Source of the DNA: a virus
Strand: one strand, 5' to 3'
Length of the DNA stretch: 64,000 nucleotides
IMG/VR virus record: IMGVR_UViG_3300043172_000501
Span: 1-64,000 of that record
Positions within the stretch are counted from its first letter, which is position 1. Every line of letters starts with the position of its first letter. This document shows, piece by piece, positions 1 to 9,454 of the stretch. The notes beneath the pieces were generated by a model, which saw only the letters and a program-made list of their open reading frames with translations, did not search any database and was not told the DNA's origin. The position numbers and the translations under genes were made by a program.

Positions 1-2
1 GT

Positions 3-1220
3 GCTTTTAAGTATTTGCAGAACTTTGTTGAAGCTAGTGAAAAAATAAATGATTTGTCAGCATGGGAACAAAGAAACTCAGTTGTATCAGATCCTAATGA
101 TTTTGTAGCTGATAGTTCAACAAGTTTTCATGATGCAAATCAAGAATTTACCGTAAACGATGGTACACAAAGTCAAAAAATAATATGGGATGTAACAGAT
201 GGTAATGCACCCTTTTATGTGTTTCAAGTTATCAGTGCTACTGAAGGGGCTTTGACTTGTTGGTTTAACGTTTCAACAGGCGCTTTTACAAACGTCAATC
301 CTCTTTTTAATGTACAAGCAAATAGAACAGGGTCAACTTGGACAATAGACATTGATGTAACACCAACTGATAATGTTATGACTGTAAATATATTCCCTGC
401 TGATGCTTCAGGTAGTTCAAGTTTTACAGGTGGCGATGGTGTAATTGTAAGTTTTACAATGAACTCACTACAAGTACATGAGGGTGTACTTTCTAAAAAT
501 CTACCATACATTAAAACAACAGATACCCCTCAAACAGGTAAACAAATCTATGAGATAATTGAGCCAATACCTGTTGATGCAACTAAAATACACGGCTATG
601 TTGTACCAGTACCGCCGACAACCGGCTTGCCCGTTTCATTATCAATGATTGAATCAATGAACCATGTTGTTCAATCAGGCGCACTTGACACTGCACCGTG
701 GTCACATTTTCGTGATGTATGGGACGATGCAATTACTGAAATCTCACCTTTTACCGGTGAAGTTTATAGAGGTTTAGCAAAAGTAAATGGTCAAACTGCA
801 TATTTAAGTATGACACAAACAAATGTTGCTATTCCAGCAAGTAGCCCTGAGTATTGGACAATAGCTGTAAAAATAGCTCCAACAGCAACACATAAATACC
901 TCAAGTTTGAAATCAGTGGTTCATCTCCAATTGTTGTGAATATCGAAACAGGCGTAGTCACTTTGAATGCTAGTGGTCGTGAAGTTAATTACGATTTTGA
1001 GAATGAAATTGTAACAATCATCAACCCAAGTAGTGGTGGCAACCCAACTATGATCATCTATCTTGCTAGTGATGCAAGTGGTGATCATCTTGGATTAGGC
1101 ACAGGTGTCAATGATATGTTAATCGGCGGTGTGCAAGCTTCCACTGTTGCGAACCAGCCTTATGTAGAAACTACGACAGTAGCTATTACCGACGGTGCTG
1201 CTGTTATGGTTTGGGCTTAA
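3..1220 (+). CDS. Tail fibre/adhesin-like protein, 5' partial, two beta-rich modules
   Basis: The reading frame is open at the left edge; the first in-frame start-like codon (TTG at 15) has no ribosome binding site, so the gene very probably begins upstream. The visible 400 residues contain two diverged copies of a roughly 170-residue beta-rich, Ser/Thr/Gly/Asn-rich module. Equivalent landmarks recur: an N-ST/ET-G-F/V-T stretch, an A-D/S-DASG turn, and a closing PY-ET/KTTD segment. Such modules are common in phage fibres and carbohydrate-binding appendages. It lies directly before the baseplate gene at 1300, which supports a tail-surface role. No catalytic motif was recognised. The receptor-binding role is inferred from context. 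Confidence 0.6.
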   Translation, partial: AFKYLQNFVEASEKINDLSAWEQRNSVVSDPNDFVADSSTSFHDANQEFTVNDGTQSQKIIWDVTDGNAPFYVFQVISATEGALTCWFNVSTGAFTNVNPLFNVQANRTGSTWTIDIDVTPTDNVMTVNIFPADASGSSSFTGGDGVIVSFTMNSLQVHEGVLSKNLPYIKTTDTPQTGKQIYEIIEPIPVDATKIHGYVVPVPPTTGLPVSLSMIESMNHVVQSGALDTAPWSHFRDVWDDAITEISPFTGEVYRGLAKVNGQTAYLSMTQTNVAIPASSPEYWTIAVKIAPTATHKYLKFEISGSSPIVVNIETGVVTLNASGREVNYDFENEIVTIINPSSGGNPTMIIYLASDASGDHLGLGTGVNDMLIGGVQASTVANQPYVETTTVAITDGAAVMVWA

Positions 1221-1299
1221 AACAATTTAAAGATTTAAAAATGAGTATTACATTTCATCTTAGCGTTCGTTAGTTATTTAATAGTAAAAGGAAAACAGA

Positions 1300-3456
1300 A
1301 TGTCGACCACAATAAAACAGATGTTATCAAGCTTGACGATTGACCTAGCAACACTATCCGAATACACAGGTGGAAGATACGCAGTAATACAACGTGACCC
1401 ACAGCCCAACGAAACAGACATAGATAAAGATACGCACATTAAAATGATGCTCGTAGATCTTGAAGGCGCACAATCGTCCAGTTCTTCAGGATTTGGACAC
1501 GGGCCCTTTGGTCACTTCCCTTTCGGTCACGCTGCTGCAATGACCTTCGGCATTTTTGATTTTGATGTTTATGTAGACGGAGATCGTATTCTATCATGGA
1601 ACAAAACTACTGAAACAGCGACATGGTATCTCGGTTATACAGGGACAGTTACACCGTCATTACCAACTACGCCTTATGCTTTTTACATTGTAGACGCAAT
1701 ACCGCCGTCAGAATTTTCTAGCGAACAAATAGTAGAAGTACGAGCAGTTGTAACACCATCGGCCCCCGCATTAGATGTTACATATCAATTTGAAGTTGAA
1801 GATCTAACACCGCCGAATATAATTTCAGCTGATTCTATTGACTCTTTTACAATACGTATGACTTTTGATGATAACATGTCAGTAGAAGGGTTAAGCTCCG
1901 CATTAAACATTTCGTCCTATTCAATAGAGCGACTGAATATCGATCCAATGCCTGGTGTAAATTTAATAATAGAAAATATCACCGCCGTAGAAGGATCTTC
2001 TGATACACAGTTCGATATTGTAGTAGACTGGGAACAAACACCTGGTTGTCAATATAGTATCAGCGTTACACAAGATGTTACAGATTCATCAAGCAATCCG
2101 ATGATACCAGATGCATCGATATTATTTAACGGATTCAGCCCTATCATTCCAGCAGGTCGCCGATTTAGTCATTGGCGTCAGATGGTTCCTCTGAAAAATA
2201 GACTTGAAGACTCCACACAAGATGCAGAACGTTTTTCTAATTGTATTCAAGAAATATTAAATTTGATGTTACACGAAATTGACCGTTTTACCGATCAGTT
2301 TGACCCCGACTTATGTAGTGATGAACAAATAGATGTTATGCTTTTAGACATGGGCAATCCCTTTGACTGGGCAGAGTTAGAACTTACTGCTGCACAACGA
2401 AGAAAACTGTTAAGATTTTTACTAGATATTTATTTAAGCAAAGGAACAGCGACAGGGATAGAACAGACAGTTTTATTTTTATTAGGCGAAGTTATTCAGA
2501 TAGTAGATTATTTATCAGAAGGTTGGGTTTTAGGTGTTGACGCTTTAGGCGAAGGAGATATTGCACAACTGCCAACTCTAGCTGTAGCACCCTATGATTT
2601 CACAGCTGTGGCACAACCTTGGAGCATGGGGATATCAATAGATAACGAATCAGTACAGACGATAACATTTGCACCAGGAGACTTCCTTGACCCTTCAGTA
2701 GCGACAGCCGAAGAAGTCACCGCAGTAATCACAAGTACTCTTATTGGGGCGAATACCTATATTGTGAATGACGGAGAACCAGCGATAATTACCAATAACG
2801 ATGTTGGTCCATATTCAATCGCATACGGAACTAATATTATAATTTCCGCACCTACTACTTCGTCATCACCAACTTCCTATACTTTTAAAGCTGGAGACTT
2901 CACAAATGAGAATATCGTAACAGCCAATGAATTAGTGGCATTACTTACAAGAAAGTTTCCTAATGTAACTATTGAAGCAAACCAATATAAAGGTGTCGTA
3001 CTTCGCACATTTGAAACAGGAACAATCGCCCACATAAGCTTATCTGGAACCGCAACATTATCATTAGGCTTTCAAGCTACAGAAATAGCAGTAGGCAAAG
3101 AAGGGGAAAGATTTTATATTTATTCAGAAACAGCAGGCACCAACGCCTCAATAGAATGCACAACAGCTGACGCCGGCATCGCTGATGAAATATTTAAGAT
3201 ATGGATGAACCCTATAGAAGCAACAGGTTCAACGATTCTTGCGCCAGATGACAGTTACACAAAATATTCTTTTGATATTGTCACCAGTGAAGTGTTAGAC
3301 TTAGAAACAGAATCGCTTGTACGCCAAATAGCAGAATACATGAAACCAGCGCACACGCATTTGATAAACATTAGAACAGCACCAGATCTACAGTTGCCAG
3401 ACAACTGGGAAATAGGTGTAGGCAAGTTAGACGAAAGCACTAGTTTAGCTCAATAG
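1300..3456 (+). CDS. Phage tail protein I-like baseplate protein (718 aa)
   Basis: A 718-residue structural protein. The N-terminal 280 residues are beta-rich, with a His/Gly/Phe-rich loop around residues 65-90. The middle (about residues 290-420) begins FSHWRQMVP and contains helices with motifs such as DRFTDQFDP and an AAQRRKLLRFL segment followed by LSKGTATGIEQTVLFLLG. This is the pattern of the phage tail protein I (P2 gpI-like) domain found at the baseplate of contractile-tail phages. The C-terminus is again beta-rich. The ATG at 1300 has an AAGGAAAA site upstream. It is followed 9 bp later by the next structural gene. Baseplate assignment is from the gpI-like middle domain; the flanking domains are unassigned. 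Confidence 0.65.
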   Translation: MSTTIKQMLSSLTIDLATLSEYTGGRYAVIQRDPQPNETDIDKDTHIKMMLVDLEGAQSSSSSGFGHGPFGHFPFGHAAAMTFGIFDFDVYVDGDRILSWNKTTETATWYLGYTGTVTPSLPTTPYAFYIVDAIPPSEFSSEQIVEVRAVVTPSAPALDVTYQFEVEDLTPPNIISADSIDSFTIRMTFDDNMSVEGLSSALNISSYSIERLNIDPMPGVNLIIENITAVEGSSDTQFDIVVDWEQTPGCQYSISVTQDVTDSSSNPMIPDASILFNGFSPIIPAGRRFSHWRQMVPLKNRLEDSTQDAERFSNCIQEILNLMLHEIDRFTDQFDPDLCSDEQIDVMLLDMGNPFDWAELELTAAQRRKLLRFLLDIYLSKGTATGIEQTVLFLLGEVIQIVDYLSEGWVLGVDALGEGDIAQLPTLAVAPYDFTAVAQPWSMGISIDNESVQTITFAPGDFLDPSVATAEEVTAVITSTLIGANTYIVNDGEPAIITNNDVGPYSIAYGTNIIISAPTTSSSPTSYTFKAGDFTNENIVTANELVALLTRKFPNVTIEANQYKGVVLRTFETGTIAHISLSGTATLSLGFQATEIAVGKEGERFYIYSETAGTNASIECTTADAGIADEIFKIWMNPIEATGSTILAPDDSYTKYSFDIVTSEVLDLETESLVRQIAEYMKPAHTHLINIRTAPDLQLPDNWEIGVGKLDESTSLAQ

Positions 3457-3465
3457 GAGAAAAAA

Positions 3466-6213
3466 ATGGATTTACGTGATTGGTATTTTAAACAAATTGT
3501 TTCACAAGGTGAGATGGACCAAGCCTTTGAATGGGCTGAAGACGCAGATCATGAAATGATGACAGATGTTGACTTGATAGGAATCCATTCCGGCGGAGAC
3601 ACTTCAGAAAAAAGTCCAACACCTGATTTGTCAGTTAATGTTTCCAGCATAAAAGGACATGATAGTGAAGGCAAAAGATTATCGATTGAAACACCAAGCT
3701 CAAATATACCGTTAGACGTTGACGAGTATGGCACTTCAACAGAAGTAACAACCCCTGCAGAAGAAAGATACATAAGTCTATTTGTAAGATATAAACGTGA
3801 TCCACAATCACCAGCCGTAGACGGAAACGGGTTAACAGTCTACACCATACAACAAGAAGACGCAGAATATTTTGTTCGCCAAGGAGCATCATCAGGTTCC
3901 GCAACACCACCCGCTTTACTTTCAGACGCACTCTTACTTTGTGATATTAAAAGAGTTTTTGGACAAACCACAATACAAGACGCAAACATTGAATTAACAC
4001 GTCGTCAAGACTGGATGCGTTTAACCGGTACCAGCATATCTGAGTTAAACGGCGGAACTCCCAAAGAAGTTATTGAAGAACTTTTTAGTTACGTAGACGC
4101 ACATCACGGCGGAGGTTCACTCTTTACATTTGCACAAAACTGGGCAGATACAGGAGTACCAATAGGACCAAGCCCACCCATCGCAACAGTTAAAGAAGCT
4201 CTTAATGGAATAGTGTACGACTTGACACAATGGGGGACAGGACGTGTCGGTTCACTTTTAATAGGAACACAAAACACAACCGGCACTTACATAAACTGGA
4301 CAAACGAAACTGTAAACGGCGCACTATTAGGTCTAGCCGGTGTAATGAATGGACACATCGGAGGAAGCGCACCACAACACCCCGATACATCTATAACTGC
4401 TGCTATAAAAAATGGAAGTCCTACTACATTACCAAACGGATCAGTATCATCTCAAATGCAAGCCATGCTAGATGCTGCAAATGATCACTTCAACGGTGCA
4501 TCGTCTAACCTACAACACAGTGTAAGTAAAATAAAAACTGTTGCATCCGATACCTGGCGTCAAATTTATATTGACGATTGGGACAACGGCGCAACTGACT
4601 GGTCAAACTACACAGGACAGATAACATCCGAAACTGGCGGACAAGCTTACGTGATTGACGCAACATCAGGAAACTATCTGATAGTAAAAGACATAACAAC
4701 TCTAGGAGATTTCGATAGTGAACGTATTTCTCAAGGAGCTACTTATGTAGTAGGGGATTCCGCTCTGTCAAATCTAGGTCCAAGTTTGAGTATCGATAAT
4801 ACTTGGGACAGTTCATCACTAGAAGAAATGATGTGGAAACTGACAGCTTTGATTTTCAGGTCAGTCCAAAGCAACAACGGAGACGAAAGCAAAACTTACA
4901 GTAATATAATTGCTACAAACAAAGGAATGAACAGAATAAGCAGGGCCGTAACTCTAGGCGCCGTATCAGGCGGGTCAGGTCGTCCAACTGAAACAATAGA
5001 AGAAGCTTTAGATTATACCCGTGGAGCCATTCCAACAGGCACTGGCGCAGCCGATTGGGGCTTACCCTGGACAAAAACTGCGAATGTAGGTGCAGGTGTT
5101 GTTACTAGTTGGTGTAAAGGATATTCCTTTAATAACGGGATCGAAACAGTTATGGCTGTCTCAGCCTCAGCACAGTTAATAAACTTTTACTATTTACAAC
5201 CAGATGATTCTTACTCCACGTCACAACAATTAGTTGATGTAAACGGAGCTGATTTAACATCACCAGAAGTTCCTTTTCAGATTGCATCTAATTCAGAACA
5301 TGTTTATGTTTTAACTGACCTAGACGGCACAGGGACCAACTGCAGACTATATTGTTATAAACTAAGAACCGTAAGGCACGACAATGACGGAGCCAAACCA
5401 GAATGCATCTGGCAAACTGATTTCTTAAATCATGATCCAGATATTAGTGACAACTATCAACGCTCTGCAATGAAATGTGACGCTATTGACAATACTGTTT
5501 TTATAGTTTTCGGCGGACAAAACGCTACAACAGGAAAATCAGTGGTCGGAGTAAACGCAACAACAGGGGCAATAAAAGGAAGTGGCAGAGGAACAATGCC
5601 ATCAACTGCAACACTATTCCCAACAGGCGCTTTAGCAGTTGCTGAAGGACGAGCCTACTTCGGATACAACGGAGACTCCAAGCAAACTATCGCATCATGC
5701 TATGATAATGTTTCTGCAGGCGCTGGACCACTAACAACACGTTTAGTCTCAGCCACAGCTACAGATGTATTGCTAGACTTAGAAATATGCGGAACGTTTT
5801 TATTATGTGGTTTATCTGTTGCTACTGCTCCACAGCCTGTTTATAACTTCGTAACAGATAACGCTGGCCCCTCTTCAGTTCCCACCACTAATGTGATATT
5901 CAACGGGAATATATCCGCAAACTCATGCAGAGTACATTATGACGGGCAACTCATATGGTATCAGTACAATGATGACAGGTCAGGAAATGATACAACCATA
6001 GTGAGATCCGTCCATCCGTCAGAACTCATAGAAGGAGTCACCCTCTCAATAACCGCTACAGGGTACATCCGTCCCAAGTACTACATGGAAGATCCATCAG
6101 CAGGAGCAAATACTGATCCAATAGGAATGATAATGTGGGGTGGAGCTTTATGGTCATTTCAATACAGTTCTACAGTAACACCACTATACGGAGCCGGCGC
6201 TTTATTAAGATAA
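3466..6213 (+). CDS. Large fibre/baseplate-associated structural protein (915 aa)
   Basis: The 915-residue product starts MDLRDWYFKQIVSQGEMDQ, an opening that I associate with baseplate/fibre proteins next to gpI-like genes. Residues about 190-360 hold repeated helical segments each followed by a His-rich turn (YVDAHHGGGS, GHIGGSAPQHPDTS, HFNGASSN), a pattern seen in fibre shafts. The C-terminal 400 residues are beta-rich with recurring Gly/Asp/Asn turns and could form a propeller or head domain. An AGGAG site precedes the start. It is probably part of the host-contact apparatus; the exact location in the tail is inferred from neighbours. Confidence 0.55.
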   Translation: MDLRDWYFKQIVSQGEMDQAFEWAEDADHEMMTDVDLIGIHSGGDTSEKSPTPDLSVNVSSIKGHDSEGKRLSIETPSSNIPLDVDEYGTSTEVTTPAEERYISLFVRYKRDPQSPAVDGNGLTVYTIQQEDAEYFVRQGASSGSATPPALLSDALLLCDIKRVFGQTTIQDANIELTRRQDWMRLTGTSISELNGGTPKEVIEELFSYVDAHHGGGSLFTFAQNWADTGVPIGPSPPIATVKEALNGIVYDLTQWGTGRVGSLLIGTQNTTGTYINWTNETVNGALLGLAGVMNGHIGGSAPQHPDTSITAAIKNGSPTTLPNGSVSSQMQAMLDAANDHFNGASSNLQHSVSKIKTVASDTWRQIYIDDWDNGATDWSNYTGQITSETGGQAYVIDATSGNYLIVKDITTLGDFDSERISQGATYVVGDSALSNLGPSLSIDNTWDSSSLEEMMWKLTALIFRSVQSNNGDESKTYSNIIATNKGMNRISRAVTLGAVSGGSGRPTETIEEALDYTRGAIPTGTGAADWGLPWTKTANVGAGVVTSWCKGYSFNNGIETVMAVSASAQLINFYYLQPDDSYSTSQQLVDVNGADLTSPEVPFQIASNSEHVYVLTDLDGTGTNCRLYCYKLRTVRHDNDGAKPECIWQTDFLNHDPDISDNYQRSAMKCDAIDNTVFIVFGGQNATTGKSVVGVNATTGAIKGSGRGTMPSTATLFPTGALAVAEGRAYFGYNGDSKQTIASCYDNVSAGAGPLTTRLVSATATDVLLDLEICGTFLLCGLSVATAPQPVYNFVTDNAGPSSVPTTNVIFNGNISANSCRVHYDGQLIWYQYNDDRSGNDTTIVRSVHPSELIEGVTLSITATGYIRPKYYMEDPSAGANTDPIGMIMWGGALWSFQYSSTVTPLYGAGALLR

Positions 6214-6284
6214 ACATTTGCACTAATTCGACAAAAACCTAACAATAAATGTTAGTTTGCGATTTATATTTACAGGAGAGTACA

Positions 6285-6836
6285 ATGCCAACGCTGAGTT
6301 CAGAAACACTAACTATATTGAGCAAGATTGATGACATGGGGAAAGAGACAAGAGCTAAAGTTGACACTATCGGAAAAGAAAATAGAACTCAAATGCAATT
6401 AGTAAGCACAGAACTACGAGGGGAACTTTCAAAAGTAACAGGAGAGATAGCCAACGTAAGAGATCGCCTCGGAAAACTTGAAGGCGCAAACAGAGGTCAG
6501 AATATTGAGCTGCGAGATTTAAAAATAGAACAGCTCAGGCTAGAAGACCGCCAAGAAGAAATAACAAAAACCATTGATAATAAAATTAGAGATCATGAGT
6601 CCAGGACACCCGAACCTGTTGCAAAAGAACGCAACAGTTATATTCCTAAAAAAATACCATTCACAATGCCAAGATGGGTTGTCGCAATACTGACTTCATT
6701 AGGAATAGCTGTAGGTGGTTCTAGTATCGCTATTCTAAAATCTTGCAATAATGAAATAATTACGAATGTAGAACCTGAACAAAAAGAAGTTTCTCCAAAA
6801 TCTAAAAAAGAAATTGATATTGTGATAAAAAACTGA
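6285..6836 (+). CDS. Coiled-coil protein with one membrane segment
   Basis: The ATG at 6285 is preferred over an in-frame ATG at 6249 because CAGGAGAG lies just upstream; this gives 183 residues. Residues 10-105 form a long charged coiled coil (KIDDMGKETRAKVDTIGKEN and onwards). A hydrophobic segment of about 20 residues (VVAILTSLGIAVGGSSIAIL) lies near residue 135, followed by a short charged tail. It closes the late operon. Possible roles are a membrane-anchored lysis accessory or a virion membrane-contact protein; the sequence does not decide. Confidence 0.6.
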   Translation: MPTLSSETLTILSKIDDMGKETRAKVDTIGKENRTQMQLVSTELRGELSKVTGEIANVRDRLGKLEGANRGQNIELRDLKIEQLRLEDRQEEITKTIDNKIRDHESRTPEPVAKERNSYIPKKIPFTMPRWVVAILTSLGIAVGGSSIAILKSCNNEIITNVEPEQKEVSPKSKKEIDIVIKN

Positions 6837-7044
6837 ACAACTATCCTTAATAATCCCTATAAAACCTGTAACAGACTCCTAGCATGACAACAAATAGCAC
6901 CTGAAACTTCATACAGCAGACAATAACCACCCGACATCGCCGTTTTTAGCACATTTTGATATACTTATCACCCAGCAACAATAAACACCCCTGAGTCCCG
7001 TTTAAATGACAATAAAGCAGTCAAGACAGAAAGATCAATGATTA

Positions 7045-7083
7045 CAAGCGATTATAAGTGATAACTTTGTTACAATTCGCTTG
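7045..7083. repeat. Nested inverted repeat CAAGCG/CGCTTG with inner TAAC-TTT-GTTA
   Basis: CAAGCG at 7045-7050 is matched by CGCTTG at 7078-7083, and TAAC at 7062-7065 by GTTA at 7069-7072 around a TTT centre. The outer right arm overlaps a TTGACA hexamer (7081-7086), although no good -10 box lies 16-18 bp further on. It could be an operator or protein-binding site. Confidence 0.35.
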
Positions 7084-7215
7084 ACACTCCGTATTATATA
7101 ACATTCCACCTGTAATTTCCCCTTATGAGTAAAAAAGTTGAATTTAAAACACTAATAATTACATGGTGTTAGACCCTAAAACGGAATTATGTTGATTATT
7201 ATTATAAGTAAATAT

Positions 7216-7224
7216 TGATATAAT
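7216..7224 (+). promoter_or_regulatory. Extended -10 promoter TGATATAAT
   Basis: TGATATAAT is a perfect extended -10 element (TGnTATAAT), 65 bp upstream of the RadC-like gene. A TTGATT hexamer at 7192-7197 is 21 bp away, too far for a standard -35, which fits promoters that rely on the extended -10. It is the likely start of the early transcript. Confidence 0.5.
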
Positions 7225-7288
7225 AACATTTTACCATTATAATTAAGGTACAGAGAGACACACTCTCTAAATAACTAGGAGACACAAT

Positions 7289-7774
7289 ATGAAAAACTCA
7301 ACTATAAAAAATGAAACTTCAGAAAATTATAATAGTTATAAGCCAGAAAGCAAAAGTTCAACAATTGACAACGAAGAAAGAATTAGTTGCTCAAGAGATG
7401 GTAAAAACTTAATTAAATCGCACCTAACTTATGAACAGAAAGAACAGATGAAAAATCAAGAACTTTTCGGAGTTTTATTTTTAAATAATAAAAATAAGAT
7501 CATAGACTCAAGAGTTATTTTCATCGGAACAGTTAACGAAGCAGTGGTTTCTCCCCGTGATATTTTTAGACCAGCTCTTGAAGTTGGAGCAGTAAGAATT
7601 ATAGCATGGCACAACCATCCAAGTGGAGACACCACACCATCACAAGAAGATATCGCACTTGGAAAAAGACTTTTTGACTGCGGAGAAATGTTAGGAGTAC
7701 AACAACTTGATAATCTAATAATTAGTAGTGATTTTAAAAATTATGTTTCAATGAGAGACTTAGGATATATTTAA
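7289..7774 (+). CDS. RadC-like JAB1/MPN (JAMM) domain protein
   Basis: A 161-residue protein with the RadC signature: residues about 60-85 (LFGVLFLNNKNKIIDSRVIF) followed by the metal-binding segment WHNHPSGDTTPSQED, which supplies the His-x-His and downstream Ser/Asp of the JAMM motif. Cellular RadC is usually longer and has a helix-hairpin-helix region; here a 45-residue polar N-terminus replaces it. RadC-like proteins are common in mobile elements near DNA metabolism genes, but their activity is not established. It is the first gene of the early operon, with AGGAG before the ATG. Confidence 0.8.
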   Translation: MKNSTIKNETSENYNSYKPESKSSTIDNEERISCSRDGKNLIKSHLTYEQKEQMKNQELFGVLFLNNKNKIIDSRVIFIGTVNEAVVSPRDIFRPALEVGAVRIIAWHNHPSGDTTPSQEDIALGKRLFDCGEMLGVQQLDNLIISSDFKNYVSMRDLGYI

Positions 7775-7890
7775 TTTTAACCAGACTCAGAATCGTTGAG
7801 GCTAACTACTAAATCAGAAAAGTTTAGTGGAAAGCCTGAGCGATTTTGCTCAAATAGACCGCCCGGTGCGGTCAGAAAAGAGAAGTCAAA
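7775..7890 (+). ncRNA. Structured intergenic RNA A: 60-nt imperfect hairpin plus GC hairpin
   Basis: Nucleotides 7788-7848 fold into one long arm. CAG plus AATCGTT pairs with AGCGATT plus TTG (with G-U pairs), then one G/G mismatch, AGGCT/AGCCT, a 2x2 internal loop, and CTACTAAA/TTTAGTGG closed by a 9-nt loop. A second hairpin GACCGC-CCGGT-GCGGTC spans 7857-7873. No T-run follows, so this is not an intrinsic terminator. The size and near-continuous helix resemble RNase III processing sites that punctuate early phage messages; this is inference. Confidence 0.6.
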
Positions 7891-8571
7891 ATGACAACTA
7901 ACAACAACAAGAAAAACAACAAAAAAACAACTACTCCAAAAAGACCAACTACTGCAGAAATCAAAGAAAAAACAGAAGCAGAAGCAATTGCAAAAATCGT
8001 AGCAGATGCCAAAAAGAAAAAAGAAGGTAAAAGTTTTGACCTAGTAGTTAAACACGGAAACATCTCAGATGGAGCAGGCGGAGAAATCGCCATTTCTATT
8101 GAATTGTTTTCAATCAAGAAAGAAGTTTTGAAAGTCATCGCTGACAGAATGAAAAAGTGTGAACTGACTAATGTAGAAATTTACAACCCCGTAGACATTA
8201 AAAAGCCAGAACATCAACGTGAAGTAATAACTTTAACAACTGAACATATCGCAGATTATAATCATAATTTCAGATCCAAAAAAGACGGAACTATCTGGCT
8301 TAAAGAATTAAGAACAATCTTAAGAGAAGCAAGAGAAGACAAACAAGGCGGTTCCCAACGCCAAAGAATGAACCAGAAGTTAGATAGAGTTCTAAAATCA
8401 ATCGAAAGCGCAATTGCAGGATACAAAAAACTTTCTACCAAAGATACTGAAGACGAAACATTGAAAGAGTTAGTTTCAAGACTATCCGCAACAAAAGCAG
8501 TCATTCTATCTCTATGTGAAACAGAAACTGCAACATTAGTTGCCTCTACAGAAAAGACTGGAGAAAAGTAA
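7891..8571 (+). CDS. Hypothetical early protein, Lys/Thr-rich N-terminus (226 aa)
   Basis: Function not recognised. The first 50 residues are Lys/Asn/Thr/Glu-rich and probably disordered or helical. The central part (residues 50-125) looks like an alpha/beta domain, and residues 140-215 are helical (a KLDRVLKSIESAIAGYKKL segment). No membrane segment or metal-binding cluster is present. It sits between structured leader RNAs A and B, which suggests post-transcriptional control of its expression. Confidence 0.7.
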   Translation: MTTNNNKKNNKKTTTPKRPTTAEIKEKTEAEAIAKIVADAKKKKEGKSFDLVVKHGNISDGAGGEIAISIELFSIKKEVLKVIADRMKKCELTNVEIYNPVDIKKPEHQREVITLTTEHIADYNHNFRSKKDGTIWLKELRTILREAREDKQGGSQRQRMNQKLDRVLKSIESAIAGYKKLSTKDTEDETLKELVSRLSATKAVILSLCETETATLVASTEKTGEK

Positions 8572-8606
8572 AAAATAAAAAGTAAAAAAAGCAAAAACAA
8601 AAACGT

Positions 8607-8628
8607 GGGCGTCTTTCACGGGACGCCC
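8607..8628 (+). ncRNA. Intergenic hairpin B (GGGCGTC / GACGCCC)
   Basis: A 7-bp perfect GC-rich stem with an 8-nt loop (TTTCACGG) in the 77-bp gap between two early genes. An A-rich purine tract precedes it and no T-run follows. It belongs to a series of folded intergenic elements in this region. Confidence 0.5.
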
Positions 8629-8648
8629 CTAGTTGTAAGAGGGAAATA

Positions 8649-9347
8649 ATGACAGACGAAGACAAAAAACAAATGATTGAAGAGTCAAATGAAAAACAAG
8701 CAAGATTTCGTGAGCAATCAATCCAAGCTCAACAAACCAGAGCTAAAGCGTTAGCGACTGAAGAAATTGGCGGAATCGTAACTCCAGCAAACTCCATTGA
8801 AACAAAAACAATAAAAGTAGACATTGAAGGCGTTGAAACTGAAATAGAAGTTCACGACGCAGTTTTCGGTGAAGAGCATAAACGCTTTGTTGGGAAAGGC
8901 GGTCTGAACGAAGCAAAGATGTGGATCTACAATAACCGTTCAGAACACATCAAAGTTCACGCTGGCGACCATACCAGAAAAAAAGCAAGAGCTAGAATTT
9001 TCGCAGAGATTAAAAGAATCACTGACATTAAAGAAAAGTTCAAAGGCTATTTACCAGAAGTAATGTTAATGGATCTAGATCCAGCTCTTCGAGGACTAAG
9101 CGTAGTTTACTGCAATATCGACGCAGACGGGAAACTCAAAGAAGTACCAGAATTTAGCTACATGAAAAATGATGGAGTACAAGCCCTTGAAGTAGTAATA
9201 GAAATATTCGCAACACAGAAGAGAGATGCTGTAAAAGCAAGAGAAGTAAAAAAAGCTGAAGAACACAAGCAAGTTGAAGCTGATCATTTAGCACGAGTCA
9301 AAGCTACTAGACTAAAAGATCAAAAAGCAAAATTACAAAAGAAATAA
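8649..9347 (+). CDS. Hypothetical early protein (232 aa)
   Basis: Function not recognised. Residues 1-40 and 190-232 are highly charged helices (coiled-coil-like). The middle holds a mixed alpha/beta region including VKVDIEGVETEIEVHD-type strands and the segment LMDLDPALRGLSVVYCNIDA. A GAGGG site lies upstream of the ATG. It is preceded by hairpin B and followed by structured RNA C. Confidence 0.7.
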   Translation: MTDEDKKQMIEESNEKQARFREQSIQAQQTRAKALATEEIGGIVTPANSIETKTIKVDIEGVETEIEVHDAVFGEEHKRFVGKGGLNEAKMWIYNNRSEHIKVHAGDHTRKKARARIFAEIKRITDIKEKFKGYLPEVMLMDLDPALRGLSVVYCNIDADGKLKEVPEFSYMKNDGVQALEVVIEIFATQKRDAVKAREVKKAEEHKQVEADHLARVKATRLKDQKAKLQKK

Positions 9348-9454
9348 CAAACGGCGAAAGCCACCGTACTAGTCGAGTGCGGTACAGGATTATCAATAGT
9401 ATAGAACTCTTGATGCTCCTCTACTGAAATCGACAACAACACAAAAGGAATGAC
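9348..9454 (+). ncRNA. Structured intergenic RNA C: three hairpins
   Basis: Three successive stems are visible: GGC-GAAA-GCC (9353-9362, a GNRA tetraloop); ACCGTAC / GTGCGGT (9363-9369 with 9377-9383, loop TAGTCGA); and AGGA ... ATCAA ... AGT / ACT ... TTGAT ... TCCT (9386-9420). A single-stranded A/C-rich tract with the ribosome binding site (AAAGGAA) follows. No terminator T-run is present. Confidence 0.55.

Larger units (their letters stand above)
6837..7288. promoter_or_regulatory. 452 bp late/early intergenic region
   Basis: No credible gene is seen here. The gap separates the end of the tail operon from the early operon. It contains a nested inverted repeat (7045-7083), an extended -10 promoter (7216-7224) and a hairpin in the 5' leader of the next gene: AGAGAG at 7252-7257 pairs with CTCTCT at 7263-7268, just upstream of the AGGAG site of the RadC-like gene. 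No T-run terminator was found at the end of the late operon. Confidence 0.5.

Noticed and set aside
4230-4484. Plus-strand reading frame inside the 3466-6213 gene
   Set aside because: Arg/Lys/Thr-rich shadow of the structural gene with no ribosome binding site and no domain.
7081-7104. TTGACA promoter in the 6837-7288 gap
   Set aside because: No TATAAT-like box at 16-18 bp; the nearest AT-rich hexamer is only 10 bp away. The extended -10 at 7216 is better.
8607-8630. Intrinsic terminator at hairpin B
   Set aside because: The stem is strong but is followed by CTAGTTGTAAG with no T-run.
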